Assembly (NCBI RefSeq): GCF_004345825.1
Contig: NZ_SLXM01000001.1
Coordinates: forward strand, 248,001-312,000
Origin: Tenacibaculum skagerrakense
GTDB taxonomy: Bacteria; Bacteroidota; Bacteroidia; Flavobacteriales; Flavobacteriaceae
Length of the DNA stretch: 64,000 bases
Reading direction: 5' to 3'
A model generated the notes under the pieces. The model did not search any database. It saw only the letters and a program-made list of their open reading frames with translations, and was not told where the DNA came from. The number at the start of each line of letters is the position of its first letter. Positions within the stretch are counted from its first letter, which is position 1. Below, one piece after another: positions 16,376 through 25,875 of the stretch. The position numbers and the translations under genes are program-made.

Positions 16376-16789
16376 ATGATGAAAGTAATCCACTCTTATT
16401 GGGCTTATATTGTTTTAGCTGTATTAATTTATGCAGTTTTTAATGCAGTAGTAGGTTTGGTACAGAAAAAAGAATTTACACATAAAGATTTTCGTTTAGG
16501 GTTGTTTACCTTAATAGTTACGCATATTCAATTATTAATCGGTTTAGGATGGTATTTCATGTCTCCTTGGTATAAGTCGATGAAAGCTAATGGTATTGAC
16601 GCAACTAATAGATTGTTGGCAGTTGAACATCCTATCATGATGATCCTTGCTATCGTTTTAATTACGATGGGTTGGTCAAAACATAAAAAACAAGTTAAGA
16701 GCGAATCTAAATTTAAGACCTTTGCCTTATTTTACGGATTAGGACTTTTATTTATTTTATCCAGAATACCTTGGTCTAACTGGTTCTAA
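16376..16789 (+). CDS. Small four-helix integral membrane protein, function unknown
   Basis: A 137-residue protein with four predicted transmembrane segments. Several conserved-looking histidines lie in or next to helices (HSYW near 5-8, THIQ near 52-55, EHP near 85-87), which could suit haem or quinone binding as in small cytochrome-b561-like proteins, but I cannot confirm it. Such proteins occur widely in Flavobacteriia without assigned function. Start: ATGATG at 16376/16379; either is possible. It is separated from the PlsC gene by a hairpin. Confidence 0.7.
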   Translation: MMKVIHSYWAYIVLAVLIYAVFNAVVGLVQKKEFTHKDFRLGLFTLIVTHIQLLIGLGWYFMSPWYKSMKANGIDATNRLLAVEHPIMMILAIVLITMGWSKHKKQVKSESKFKTFALFYGLGLLFILSRIPWSNWF

Positions 16790-16803
16790 AAACTTACTAA
16801 TTT

Positions 16804-16825
16804 ATTCCCGCTTTAAGGCGGGAAT
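16804..16825 (+). terminator. GC-rich hairpin upstream of plsC-like gene
   Basis: Arms ATTCCCGC (16804-16811) and GCGGGAAT (16818-16825), loop TTTAAG, followed by cttatttta and then the ATG at 16835. It could terminate the upstream transcript, or lie 9 nt before the start codon as a translational control element. The T-run is interrupted. Confidence 0.6.
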
Positions 16826-16834
16826 CTTATTTTA

Positions 16835-17572
16835 ATGATAATGAAAGTAATTAGCTATCTACTATCAACAATTTTTGCACTTGTATTTTTTATTATACTT
16901 TTAATCTTTCATCCTCTACAATGGTTAGGGTTAAAGTTAGGAGGTCAAGATTTGCATCAAAAAGTAGTGAATGTAATGAACTGGTTTTTGGTAAAATCAC
17001 TCCTTTTTTTAGGGATAAGAGTTAGTGTTGAAAATAAATATGATATTCCTAAAAATCAGACAATCATATTTGTGTCTAATCACCAAAGTATGTTTGATAT
17101 TCCTCCAATTATTTGGCATTTTAGAAAACACTGCCCTAAGTTTGTGTCTAAAATAGAATTAGGCAAAGGAATTCCTAGTATATCGTTTAATTTAAAACAT
17201 GGTGGAGCAGCATTAATCGATAGAAAAGATAAAAAACAAGCCATTTCTGAAATGATCAATTTTTCAAAAAGAATTCATGAAAACAATTGGTCTGCTGCAA
17301 TTTTTCCTGAAGGAACACGAAGTAGGAATGGACAACCAAAAAGTTTTGCTGCTAACGGATTGAAGATGTTAATCAAATACAATCCTGACACATACATTGT
17401 TCCATTAAGTATTAATAATTCATGGAAAGTGTTTAAATATGGAAATTTTCCATTAGGAATAGGAAGTCCAATAAAGATTATTACTCACGAACCAATTAAA
17501 GCAGATAGTTTATCATTTGATGAATTATTAGATAAAGTTGAGACTACTGTAAAATCTGGTATCGTTATATAA
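16835..17572 (+). CDS. 1-acyl-sn-glycerol-3-phosphate acyltransferase (PlsC family)
   Basis: A 245-residue membrane-associated acyltransferase making phosphatidic acid from lysophosphatidic acid. The HX4D catalytic motif reads NHQSMFD (about 83-89) and the phosphate-binding motif FPEGTRS follows (about 155-161). An N-terminal hydrophobic helix anchors it. ATG codons at 16835 and 16841 are both possible starts. The acyl-ACP desaturase gene lies 63 nt downstream, so both may shape membrane lipid composition. A second paralogue lies at 28714. Confidence 0.88.
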   Translation: MIMKVISYLLSTIFALVFFIILLIFHPLQWLGLKLGGQDLHQKVVNVMNWFLVKSLLFLGIRVSVENKYDIPKNQTIIFVSNHQSMFDIPPIIWHFRKHCPKFVSKIELGKGIPSISFNLKHGGAALIDRKDKKQAISEMINFSKRIHENNWSAAIFPEGTRSRNGQPKSFAANGLKMLIKYNPDTYIVPLSINNSWKVFKYGNFPLGIGSPIKIITHEPIKADSLSFDELLDKVETTVKSGIVI

Positions 17573-17635
17573 CGCACAATAAACAATAAACAAACAACAA
17601 ACAAATAACTAATTTTTAATCCCTAAAAAAGACAT
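17573..17635. other. A/C-rich degenerate repeat tract between plsC-like and desaturase genes
   Basis: The 63-nt gap contains repeated AATAAACAA / AACAAACAA units with almost no G on this strand. It has no hairpin or clear -7 element. It may be a leader spacer of a joint transcript or a slipped-strand tract. Confidence 0.4.
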
Positions 17636-18616
17636 ATGTCAATTCATAACATAAGAAAAGAAGTGATGAAAACCTTGGAGAGTAAAATTCATGGTTTTGT
17701 AGATGATTTTTTAATACCTATCGAGAAAATTTGGCAACCTTCTGATTTTTTGCCAAATTCTCAAAACGAAAATTTTATTGAAGAAGTTAAAGAAATCCAA
17801 GAGATATCTAAGGAATTAAATGATGACTTCTGGACTGTTTTAATTGGTGATACAATTACCGAAGAAGCGCTGCCAACCTATGAATCATGGTTAATGGAGT
17901 TGGATGGTGTTGAGCAAGACCCTGAAAATGGTTGGTCTAAATGGGTAAGAGCTTGGACTGCAGAAGAGAATCGTCATGGAGACGTTTTAAACAAGTATTT
18001 ATACCTATCGGGTAGAGTTAATATGCGAGAAGTAGAAATATCAACACAACACTTAATAGCAGATGGTTTTGATATTGGTACTTCAACAGATCCTTATAAA
18101 AACTTTGTATATACAAGTTTTCAAGAATTAGCAACGTATATTTCGCATAATAATGTTGCAAAAATTGCTCGTAAAAAAGGACATAAATTACTGGCTAGAA
18201 TGTCTAAAATTATTGCTGGTGATGAAATGAGACATCATAAAGCCTATACAGCTTTTGTTAAGGAGATTTTCAAGATTGATCCTAGTGAAATGATGCTAGC
18301 TTTTGAAAAGATGATGAAACACAAAATTGTAATGCCTGCAATGCATTTAAGAGAGTCTTTTAATACTAAAGGAAGTTTATTTAATGACTTCTCTACAGTA
18401 GCACAACGGGTTGGTGTTTACACAGGTTTTGATTATGTAGATATTTTAAGAAAACTTAACGAAGCATGGGAAATCGATAAGATAACTGGTTTAACGGCAG
18501 AAGCTGAAAAAGCTAGAGATTATTTAATGAAACTTCCAGATAGAATGTATCGAATTACTGAGCGTATTGTAATACCTGAAACGCAATTTAATTTTAAGTG
18601 GATGATTCCTGCTTAA
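17636..18616 (+). CDS. Acyl-ACP desaturase (soluble diiron)
   Basis: A 326-residue soluble desaturase of the stearoyl-ACP Delta9 family. The diiron ligands are visible in the pair of motifs EENRHGD (about 118-124) and DEMRHH (about 199-204), matching the family's EExxH and DExxH. It introduces a double bond into acyl-ACP using ferredoxin and O2; the 2Fe-2S ferredoxin at 4548 is a possible but unproven donor. The first ATG is 17636; a second, at residue 11, would also be compatible with the family start. Confidence 0.93.
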   Translation: MSIHNIRKEVMKTLESKIHGFVDDFLIPIEKIWQPSDFLPNSQNENFIEEVKEIQEISKELNDDFWTVLIGDTITEEALPTYESWLMELDGVEQDPENGWSKWVRAWTAEENRHGDVLNKYLYLSGRVNMREVEISTQHLIADGFDIGTSTDPYKNFVYTSFQELATYISHNNVAKIARKKGHKLLARMSKIIAGDEMRHHKAYTAFVKEIFKIDPSEMMLAFEKMMKHKIVMPAMHLRESFNTKGSLFNDFSTVAQRVGVYTGFDYVDILRKLNEAWEIDKITGLTAEAEKARDYLMKLPDRMYRITERIVIPETQFNFKWMIPA

Positions 18617-18643
18617 GAGAATAATTAAATAAAGATATTATTA

Positions 18644-18675
18644 AAAAAACCTTCTTATTAAGAAGGTTTTTTCAG
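18644..18675 (+). terminator. Terminator after acyl-ACP desaturase
   Basis: A-rich/T-rich stem around CCTTCTTA / TAAGAAGG (18644-18672) followed by T. The rest of the gap to 18889 is AT-rich with only a tiny ACGC-AAAA-GCGT hairpin near 18700; I see no gene there. Confidence 0.85.
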
Positions 18676-18888
18676 TGTTTATTGGGAGAAATTCTATAAC
18701 GCAAAAGCGTCATTTATTCTTATTTACTATGTGTTTAGGACAGTTTTAATTGAAACTTCTAACTTGCTCATTATAAAGTTACTAAATTTTTCAATATGTT
18801 TAACATAAATTAAAAAAAATTAAACAAAAAATGCAGAAAGGTAATTTTTTTGTGCTCAGGTGCTTGTATTTAGAAATAAATGTGAGAT

Positions 18889-19668
18889 TTAGTTTATAAA
18901 GGTAAAGTTATCCCTATCCTTTAAAAACCCAAGCTTATTTCTAATTTCTTCTTGATAGTCTTTAGTAATTTGGACCGAAATAATTTCTTCATTTTCATTA
19001 AGTTCTTTAGAAAGCGGATTTCCTAAGCAGTCACAAATAATAGAATGGCCAACATAGTCATAGTTATTTCCATCTTTTCCAATTCTATTAACACCTATGG
19101 TATAACTCATGTTTTCTATAGCTCTGGCTTTTAATAAAGCATCCCAAGCATTAACTCTTTTTTCAGGCCAACTAGCTACATACAGCAATAAGTCATAATT
19201 TTCAACATTTCTCGCCCAAACCGGAAAACGCAAATCGTAGCAAATTAAAGGACAAATTTTCCATCCTTTATAATCAATAATTAATTTTTGGGTTCCTGAA
19301 CTATAGGTTTCATGTTCCTTTGCTAACGTAAACGTATGTTTTTTATCGTAGTATTGAAATTCGCCTGATGGAAACATAAAAATAAGACGATTATAATACT
19401 GTTCTTTTTCCTTAATAATAACACTTCCTACAACAGCACTTTCCTTTTCTATTGCAGTTTTTTTCATCCAGTTAACTGTAGGTCCATTCATTTCTTCGGC
19501 AAGTTCAACCGCATTCATAGAAAACCCAGTAGTAAACATTTCTGGTAAAACAATAAGATCTACATCATTATTAATTTTAGCCATTTGATTTGAAAAATAG
19601 GATAAATTTTCTTGTGGATTTTCCCAAGATAAATCAGCTTGCAGCAAAGAAATAGTTAGTGTGTTCAT
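18889..19668 (-). CDS. Nitrilase-superfamily amidohydrolase, omega-amidase (YafV/Nit2-like)
   Basis: A 259-residue carbon-nitrogen hydrolase. The Glu-Lys-Cys triad is present: Glu in LPEMFTTGFS (about 42-51), Lys in DKKHTF (about 109-114) and Cys in CPLICYDLRFPVW (about 138-150). The TGFSMN and YDLRFP wording fits omega-amidases, which hydrolyse alpha-ketoglutaramate and related transamination by-products. It is transcribed divergently from the AddB-like gene, with a perfect minus-strand -7 element at 19686-19693. Confidence 0.9.
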   Translation of the reverse strand: MNTLTISLLQADLSWENPQENLSYFSNQMAKINNDVDLIVLPEMFTTGFSMNAVELAEEMNGPTVNWMKKTAIEKESAVVGSVIIKEKEQYYNRLIFMFPSGEFQYYDKKHTFTLAKEHETYSSGTQKLIIDYKGWKICPLICYDLRFPVWARNVENYDLLLYVASWPEKRVNAWDALLKARAIENMSYTIGVNRIGKDGNNYDYVGHSIICDCLGNPLSKELNENEEIISVQITKDYQEEIRNKLGFLKDRDNFTFIN

Positions 19669-19685
19669 AAGAATAAGTTCTTACT

Positions 19686-19713
19686 CAAAAATAACATATT
19701 TATTGTACTTTAG
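19686..19713. promoter_or_regulatory. Divergent promoter region (minus and plus -7 elements)
   Basis: On the minus strand TATTTTTG (19686-19693) matches TAnnTTTG and serves the amidase. On the plus strand TACTTTAG (19706-19713), one mismatch, ends 5 nt before the ATG at 19718, so the nuclease message may be leaderless. Confidence 0.35.
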
Positions 19714-19717
19714 ACCT

Positions 19718-22471
19718 ATGCAAACATTTATTCAGGAAACAATTCAAGACATTTTAAAAACGACTAAAAGTTTCGAAAATGTAATGTTTATTTTGCCTTC
19801 TAACCGTGCTGGAGTTTTTGTAAAGCAAGCATTAAGAGAAGCGCAGGTAACGGGTTTTTTACCTGAAATTGTTAACATAGAAGAATTCACTCAACAAGTA
19901 TCTGGTATTCGAAAAATAGAAAGTATACAGTTACTTTTTTATTTCTATAAAATTTACAAAGAGTTAGAACCTAATCCCGACTCATTTGATGTGTTTTCCT
20001 CTTGGGCATTTACTGTGCTACAAGATTTTAATGAGATAGATCAACACTTGGTGAATACTCGAGAAATTTTCTTGTATATAAGAGATGTTCAACGATTAAA
20101 AAGTTGGTCGGTTAAAGGAACTTTTCAAGAAACCGAATTGATGAAAAATCATTTTGCTTTTATGGAAAAGTTAAATGAATATTACAACGCGTTATACACT
20201 TTTTTACTTGATAATAAAATTGGTTATCAAGGTTGTATGTATAGAGAAGCAACCAAAAGTATATCACAATTTTTAAAGGAGGATACTCACAAGAAATTCT
20301 TTTTTATAGGTTTTAACGCATTAAATAAAGCAGAGGAATTTATAATAAAAGAAATGCTTGAGTTTGGAAATACTCAAATTTATTGGGATATAGATGAGTC
20401 TTTTTTATACTCAAATCATCAAGCCGGAAATTTTATAAGAAAGTATAAAACTTCTTGGAAATATTATCAACAAGAAGAGATAAAGATTATTAGCAATAAC
20501 TTTACTCAGCCTAAAAACATTCAACTCATAGGAGCAGCAAAAAACATAGCTCAAATGAAGTATGTAGGAGAGTTGTTATCTACTAAAAATCAACACAACA
20601 ATACAGCGCTAGTGTTAGCCGATGAATCCTTACTACCTATATCTTTAAACTCGTTACCAGAAAGTGTATCTTCCATAAATATTACTATGGGATATCCATT
20701 AAAAGATATTCCGTTAACAAGCTTGTTTTTATCGATATTTCAGCTTTTTATTTCTCAAGAAAAACTTCAAAAAAAGGAAGCAAAAAAGTTTTACTATAAA
20801 GATGTAATTAAAGTACTTAAACAGCCTTTAATACATCGACTGTTAGTAGTAGAAAAGCATTCTATTTCCGATGAAATTATAACTGCAATTCACAATAATA
20901 ATACTACCTTTTTAAAAAAAGACGATATAGATACTTTTTTGAATAAGACCTCTGAAACAATAAAAAGCATCATAGGAAACTTATTTGTCAATACCGATAA
21001 TGTACAGCTATTTTTAAGCAGTATTTTATCGTTAATTAATAGTTTAAAAGAATTAGTCACAGGATTAGAAAAAGAGTTTTTATTCCGTTATTTCACAGCC
21101 TTTACGCAACTTTATAATTTGCAGTTAGAATTCGGTTATTTTTCTGATTTAAAAACCTTATACCAATTTTTCAAACAATTAATTACTTCTGAAACAATAT
21201 CATTTCAAGGTGAGCCACTAGCTGGATTACAATTAATGGGAATGTTAGAAACTCGTTTGTTAGATTTTGAAACCATTATACTAACATCCGTAAATGAAGG
21301 AGTTTTACCTGGGAATTCTAAACAAACGTCATTTATACCTTTTGATGCTAAAGTGCAATTCGGATTACCAACCTACAGAGAAAAAGATGCTATATTTTCG
21401 TATCACTTTTTTAGATTACTACAAAGAGCTAAAAATGTGTATTTAATCTACAATACCGAAAATGATTCTTTTGGTGGAGGAGAAAAGAGTAGATTTATTT
21501 CTCAATTAGAGTTGTTAAAAAAGAATATTAAAAGCACTTATATTGCTCCAAAAGTTAGTTCTAATTCGAAATTAGCTAAGCAAGTTGAAAAGAACGACGC
21601 TGTAATTGAAAAATTAAAAGAGTTGGCTACAAAAGGTATTTCACCTTCTGCATTAACAAATTATCTATACAATCCAGTTTCATTTTATCAGAAAAAAGTA
21701 TTAAAAATTAAAGAGTTTGATGAAATTGAAGAGGAAGTTGCGTTTAACACTCTGGGAATTGTAGTTCATGAAACACTTCGAGAATTATATGAACCTTTTT
21801 TAGGTAAGTTTATTAGACTTGATGACGTAAAACAAATGAAGCCTAAAGTAGCTTCATACATCAAGAAAAACTTTTCTATACATTTTAAGGATGGAGATAT
21901 TTCTACAGGTAAAAACCGTTTAATTTTTGAAGTTGCGAGTCGATTTGTGAGTAACTTTTTACATCAGGAAATAACGTTATTAAAAGATGAAACTAATCAA
22001 CTAAAAATGGTAGCAGTAGAAAAAGATTATGAAGCTTTTATAAATGTAGAAGGAATTGATTTCCCAATAAAAATTCACGGTCAGGTTGATAGAATAGACG
22101 AGTTAAATGGAGTTACACGAATTATTGATTATAAAACAGGAAGCGTAAAACCATCTGATTTAAAAGTTCCTTTTTTAGAAGAAATCCGTGATTTTAAATA
22201 CAGTAAAGCCATACAGGTTTTACTATATGCATTTATGTATTTAGAAAGTGAAAGTATAAATGAGAATACAGAAATGCAAGCGGGAATCATATCTTTTAAA
22301 AAGCTACAATCAGGGTTTATGAAACTTAATTTTTCAGATAAATATAGAGGAGAAGATTTTAAGGTTACTTCAGAAAGAGTGTATGAGTTTATTGATGAAA
22401 TTAAGATACTTATTAAAGAAATTTACAATCCAGCTTTAGATTTTGTTGAACCTAGTGAGCTGCCTTTTTAA
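19718..22471 (+). CDS. AddB-like PD-(D/E)XK nuclease/helicase-fold protein
   Basis: A 917-residue protein from ATG 19718; the GTG-initiated extension from 19661 would overlap the divergent gene. The N-terminal half has a UvrD/AddB-like inactivated helicase architecture (start FENVMFILPSNRAGVFVKQAL). The C-terminal quarter carries a RecB-type nuclease: IHGQVDRID then IIDYKTG supply the Asp and the D-x-K pair, and TNYLYNPVSFYQKKVL resembles the RecB/AddB segment before it. It is presumably part of an AddAB-type double-strand-break repair complex; the helicase partner is not in this window. Its end abuts the convergent GNAT gene with no gap. Confidence 0.87.
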   Translation: MQTFIQETIQDILKTTKSFENVMFILPSNRAGVFVKQALREAQVTGFLPEIVNIEEFTQQVSGIRKIESIQLLFYFYKIYKELEPNPDSFDVFSSWAFTVLQDFNEIDQHLVNTREIFLYIRDVQRLKSWSVKGTFQETELMKNHFAFMEKLNEYYNALYTFLLDNKIGYQGCMYREATKSISQFLKEDTHKKFFFIGFNALNKAEEFIIKEMLEFGNTQIYWDIDESFLYSNHQAGNFIRKYKTSWKYYQQEEIKIISNNFTQPKNIQLIGAAKNIAQMKYVGELLSTKNQHNNTALVLADESLLPISLNSLPESVSSINITMGYPLKDIPLTSLFLSIFQLFISQEKLQKKEAKKFYYKDVIKVLKQPLIHRLLVVEKHSISDEIITAIHNNNTTFLKKDDIDTFLNKTSETIKSIIGNLFVNTDNVQLFLSSILSLINSLKELVTGLEKEFLFRYFTAFTQLYNLQLEFGYFSDLKTLYQFFKQLITSETISFQGEPLAGLQLMGMLETRLLDFETIILTSVNEGVLPGNSKQTSFIPFDAKVQFGLPTYREKDAIFSYHFFRLLQRAKNVYLIYNTENDSFGGGEKSRFISQLELLKKNIKSTYIAPKVSSNSKLAKQVEKNDAVIEKLKELATKGISPSALTNYLYNPVSFYQKKVLKIKEFDEIEEEVAFNTLGIVVHETLRELYEPFLGKFIRLDDVKQMKPKVASYIKKNFSIHFKDGDISTGKNRLIFEVASRFVSNFLHQEITLLKDETNQLKMVAVEKDYEAFINVEGIDFPIKIHGQVDRIDELNGVTRIIDYKTGSVKPSDLKVPFLEEIRDFKYSKAIQVLLYAFMYLESESINENTEMQAGIISFKKLQSGFMKLNFSDKYRGEDFKVTSERVYEFIDEIKILIKEIYNPALDFVEPSELPF

Positions 22472-23002
22472 TTAGATCTCCATAGCAACAACTTTCCAAA
22501 GTTGGTTGTTTGAAGAATATTCACAAATGGTTTTAAACCCAATAGCTTTATGAGCATTTATTGAACGGATGTTTTCTGTATCAATTTCTGTAATAATAGC
22601 TGAATATTTTCCTGAAAAAGCTTCTTTCATTTTATCATATAAACCTCTAAATATTCCTTTGCCTCGATACTCTTTATCAACACAAACTTGTCCCATTACA
22701 ATAAAGTTCTGCTCAATCTTCATTTTTTCTATTTCAACAAACATAGGTATCAAAACAGGAATAACATCTTTAAAAGCGGTAGACATCGATAAAGCGTAGC
22801 CTACAACAGTTTCATTATCTTTAGCTATAATGTGTGGATGAACTTTATGCATGTTGTAAAGCGTTTCATAATCATGTTCAACCGTTACAAAACCTTCACG
22901 TTGTTTTTCATCATCCGTCAGTTTTATAGGTAAGTTCTTTTGTTGTAATTCTAAAATCTGAAGTAGTTCTGTTTTAGAAGAAGTTTGAGCATAAACAATC
23001 AT
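22472..23002 (-). CDS. GNAT family N-acetyltransferase
   Basis: A 176-residue acetyltransferase. The acetyl-CoA-binding motif A appears as MGQVCVDKEYRGKGIFRGLYDKM (about 103-125), with V-x5-RGKGIFR as the pyrophosphate-binding loop, and motif B as INAHKAIGFKTI near the C terminus. The substrate is unknown. It is convergent with the AddB-like gene (adjacent bases) and divergent from pgk. Confidence 0.88.
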   Translation of the reverse strand: MIVYAQTSSKTELLQILELQQKNLPIKLTDDEKQREGFVTVEHDYETLYNMHKVHPHIIAKDNETVVGYALSMSTAFKDVIPVLIPMFVEIEKMKIEQNFIVMGQVCVDKEYRGKGIFRGLYDKMKEAFSGKYSAIITEIDTENIRSINAHKAIGFKTICEYSSNNQLWKVVAMEI

Positions 23003-23102
23003 AAGAAGTATAGATAAGATGAAAAGAATTATTGCAAACGTTTTCGTTATAAAAATAAAGAAATATGCTTTTTTAATCGCGTTTTTTCTAATTTAGAATA
23101 AT

Positions 23103-23110
23103 TATTTTTG
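23103..23110 (+). promoter_or_regulatory. -7 element for pgk
   Basis: TATTTTTG matches TAnnTTTG; the message would have a leader of about 37 nt before ATG 23151. Confidence 0.4.
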
Positions 23111-23150
23111 CTACAAATCAAAAAAAGCAAACTTCTTAAAAACCGAAGCA

Positions 23151-24338
23151 ATGAAAACAATCAACGATTTTAATTTTGAAAATAAAAAAGCATTAATCCG
23201 AGTAGATTTTAATGTACCATTAAACAATGAATTTGAAGTAACTGATGATACAAGAATTCAATCTGCTAAGCCAACTATTATTAAGATTTTAGAAGATGGT
23301 GGAAGCTGTGTGTTAATGTCGCATTTAGGTCGTCCAAAAGGAGTTGAGGAAAAGTTTTCATTACAACATATTGTTGATAAAGTAAGTGAAGTAATTGGAG
23401 TTCAAGTAAAATTTGTAAACGATTGTGTAGGTACAGATGTTGAGCAAGCGGTTGCGGAATTAAAAAGTGGAGAGATTTTACTGCTTGAAAATTTACGTTT
23501 CCATAAAGAAGAAGAGTCGGGAGATGTTGCTTTTGCTGAACAACTTTCTAAGTTGGGAGATGTATATGTGAATGATGCTTTTGGTACAGCGCATAGAGCA
23601 CATGCTTCTACAGCAGTAATTGCTCAGTTTTTTCCAGAAAACAAATGTTTCGGGTCTTTATTAGCGAAAGAAATTGAGAGTATTGATAAAGTATTAAACA
23701 ATTCTGAAAAGCCTGTAACTGCAGTGTTAGGAGGAGCAAAGGTTTCATCAAAAATTACCATTATTGAAAATATTATTGATAAAGTTGATAATATTATTGT
23801 AGGTGGTGGAATGACGTTTACTTTTATCAAAGCAATGGGAGGAAGCATCGGGAACTCACTAGTGGAAGATGATAAATTAGACCTTGCGTTACATATTTTA
23901 CAATTAGCGAAAGGAAAAGGAGTTCAAATTTATTTGCCTGTTGATGCTGTAATTGCTGATAATTTTTCAAATGATGCAAATACACAAATAGTAAACACCA
24001 ATGAAATCCCTGATGGATGGATGGGATTAGATGTTGGTCCAAAAACTAATGAGTTATTCGATAGTGTAATAAACAAGTCGAAAACAATTTTATGGAACGG
24101 ACCTTTAGGTGTTTTTGAAATGGAAAGTTTTGCAAAAGGAACTATTGAATTAGGAAATGCAATTGATGCAGCAACTCAAAACGGAGCATTCTCTTTAGTA
24201 GGAGGAGGAGATTCAGTTGCAGCAGTTAAGCAATTCGGATTTGCAGATAAAGTAAGTTATGTATCTACTGGAGGAGGAGCTATGTTAGAAAGTTTAGAAG
24301 GAAAAACGTTACCAGGAATTGATGCTATTTTGAATTAA
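23151..24338 (+). CDS. pgk: Phosphoglycerate kinase
   Basis: A 395-residue two-domain glycolytic kinase of typical bacterial length. The substrate motif RVDFNVPLN (17-25), the SHLGRPKG segment, [10 protein letters not shown], the hinge [11 protein letters not shown] and the nucleotide-binding [13 protein letters not shown] near the C terminus are all intact. It transfers phosphate from 1,3-bisphosphoglycerate to ADP. An aldo/keto reductase gene follows 64 nt later across a small inverted repeat. Confidence 0.98.
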   Translation: MKTINDFNFENKKALIRVDFNVPLNNEFEVTDDTRIQSAKPTIIKILEDGGSCVLMSHLGRPKGVEEKFSLQHIVDKVSEVIGVQVKFVNDCVGTDVEQAVAELKSGEILLLENLRFHKEEESGDVAFAEQLSKLGDVYVNDAFGTAHRAHASTAVIAQFFPENKCFGSLLAKEIESIDKVLNNSEKPVTAVLGGAKVSSKITIIENIIDKVDNIIVGGGMTFTFIKAMGGSIGNSLVEDDKLDLALHILQLAKGKGVQIYLPVDAVIADNFSNDANTQIVNTNEIPDGWMGLDVGPKTNELFDSVINKSKTILWNGPLGVFEMESFAKGTIELGNAIDAATQNGAFSLVGGGDSVAAVKQFGFADKVSYVSTGGGAMLESLEGKTLPGIDAILN

Positions 24339-24344
24339 TTAGCA

Positions 24345-24380
24345 AATTAGAAAGTATGTCAATTGGCTAATTTTCTAATT
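24345..24380. repeat. Inverted repeat between pgk and the aldo/keto reductase gene
   Basis: Arms AATTAGAAA (24345-24353) and TTTCTAATT (24372-24380) with an 18-nt loop. AATTAG-type runs recur around it. No T-run follows the right arm, so it is a weak terminator candidate at most. Confidence 0.4.
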
Positions 24381-24402
24381 ACTAAATTATCGAATTAATA
24401 AA

Positions 24403-25443
24403 ATGAAATACACAACATTACCAAATACCGATGTAAAAGTTTCTAAAATATGTTTAGGAACCATGACATGGGGAAATCAAAATACAGAAGCAGAAGGTTT
24501 TGAACAAATGGATTATGCCTTAGAGCAAGGTGTAAACTTTTTTGATACAGCAGAATTATATGCTGTTCCTGCAACACCAGAAACGTACGGAGCCACTGAA
24601 AAAATTATTGGAAACTGGTTTAAGAAAACCGGAAATAGAGATAAGGTAGTTTTAGCTTCTAAAATTGCCGGAGGAGGAGATTATACCGCACACATTAGAT
24701 CAGGAGGATTAACGGGTCAAAATATTATTGAAGCTGTTGAAGGAAGCTTACAGCGTTTACAAACAGATTATATCGATTTATACCAATTACACTGGCCAAA
24801 TAGAGGTGTAAACTGTTTCGGAGTAAGAGATTATCCGTATAAGACATCAACAAAAGAAGCAGAAAATCATATTGAGATTTTAGAAACACTTCAAGAATTA
24901 ATTAAACAAGGAAAGATAAAACACGTTGGATTATCTAATGAAACTCCTTGGGGAACAATGAAATATTTACAAGCCGCAGAAAAACATGGTTTACCACGTA
25001 TGGCAACGATTCAAAATTCATATTCGTTAATTCACCGTGGATATGAGTATGGAATGTCAGAAGTTTCAATGCGTGAAAATATTGGATTATTAGCGTATTC
25101 TCCATTAGCACAAGGTGTACTTTCTGGAAAGTATTTAGATGGTGGTCAGCCAAAAGGAGCAAGAGGAACATTATTTCCTCGTTTTATTGCTCGTTATATG
25201 GGCGATGGATCTCAAGAAGCAGTAAGAGCGTATTTAGCAATTGCAGAGAAACACGGATTGACGTTATCTGAATTATCATTAGCATATATCAATCAATTAC
25301 CATTTGTAACAAGTAACATTATTGGTGCTACAAAAATGGATCAATTAAAGGAGAATATCGGTTCTATTAATATCGATTTATCTGAAGAGATTTTAGAAGA
25401 AATAGAAGCTGTACATGGGGCTATGCCTAATCCGGCTCCGTAG
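24403..25443 (+). CDS. Aldo/keto reductase (Tas-like)
   Basis: A 346-residue NADP(H)-dependent oxidoreductase with a TIM-barrel. The catalytic Asp/Tyr are in FFDTAELY (about 47-54), Lys in VVLASKIAG (about 83-91) and His in LYQLHWPN (about 126-133). The AYSPLAQGVLSGKYL and the C-terminal IIGATKMDQLKENI segments are the NADP-binding parts. The wording TMTWGNQNTEAEGFEQMDYAL is close to E. coli Tas. Substrate unknown. A small unknown gene follows 14 nt later. Confidence 0.93.
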   Translation: MKYTTLPNTDVKVSKICLGTMTWGNQNTEAEGFEQMDYALEQGVNFFDTAELYAVPATPETYGATEKIIGNWFKKTGNRDKVVLASKIAGGGDYTAHIRSGGLTGQNIIEAVEGSLQRLQTDYIDLYQLHWPNRGVNCFGVRDYPYKTSTKEAENHIEILETLQELIKQGKIKHVGLSNETPWGTMKYLQAAEKHGLPRMATIQNSYSLIHRGYEYGMSEVSMRENIGLLAYSPLAQGVLSGKYLDGGQPKGARGTLFPRFIARYMGDGSQEAVRAYLAIAEKHGLTLSELSLAYINQLPFVTSNIIGATKMDQLKENIGSINIDLSEEILEEIEAVHGAMPNPAP

Positions 25444-25457
25444 TTTTAATTTGATGA

Positions 25458-25838
25458 ATGACAGGGATTATTCGTAAATATTGGATTTGGGATGAAAAGT
25501 TGAATACTTCAAATTTTAAGTTGGGAGATTCAAAAGAGGAGTTAGTTAATAAAGGATTTATTGATAATAATGTTGATAGTTCTGGATATCATAAAGTTTT
25601 AGAAGGAATACCTAATTCTGTTGCTTTTTCTGAAGAAGAAAAGCTGAGTACGATAATCTTTAAAGAGAAATTTTTCAACTCTTTTGATAATGAAATACTT
25701 GAATTAGAGTTTAATGATTTCTTAATTAAAATAGAAAATTATCTAATCCCTTGCGAAGAAAAATATAAGGGAGATGTATTACATGTAGTTTTCAGAGGTT
25801 TTTTCCCTGCGTTTACAATGATCCGTAGAAAGAAATAA
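25458..25838 (+). CDS. Hypothetical protein
   Basis: A 126-residue soluble protein that I do not recognise. It is acidic and aromatic-rich in the first part (RKYWIWDEKLNTSNF), has one cysteine near the end and finishes with a basic RRKK tail. No signal peptide or membrane segment is seen. It is probably co-transcribed with the aldo/keto reductase (14 nt apart) and ends at a shared bidirectional terminator. Confidence 0.6.
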   Translation: MTGIIRKYWIWDEKLNTSNFKLGDSKEELVNKGFIDNNVDSSGYHKVLEGIPNSVAFSEEEKLSTIIFKEKFFNSFDNEILELEFNDFLIKIENYLIPCEEKYKGDVLHVVFRGFFPAFTMIRRKK

Positions 25839-25839
25839 T

Positions 25840-25872
25840 AAAAAAACCGAAGCTTTTGACTTCGGTTTTTTT
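25840..25872. terminator. Bidirectional terminator between convergent genes
   Basis: Arms AAAAAAACCGAAG (25840-25852) and CTTCGGTTTTTTT (25860-25872) pair perfectly, with A-run and T-run on opposite strands. It serves both the 25458 gene and the S41 peptidase gene. Confidence 0.93.
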
Positions 25873-25875
25873 AGT

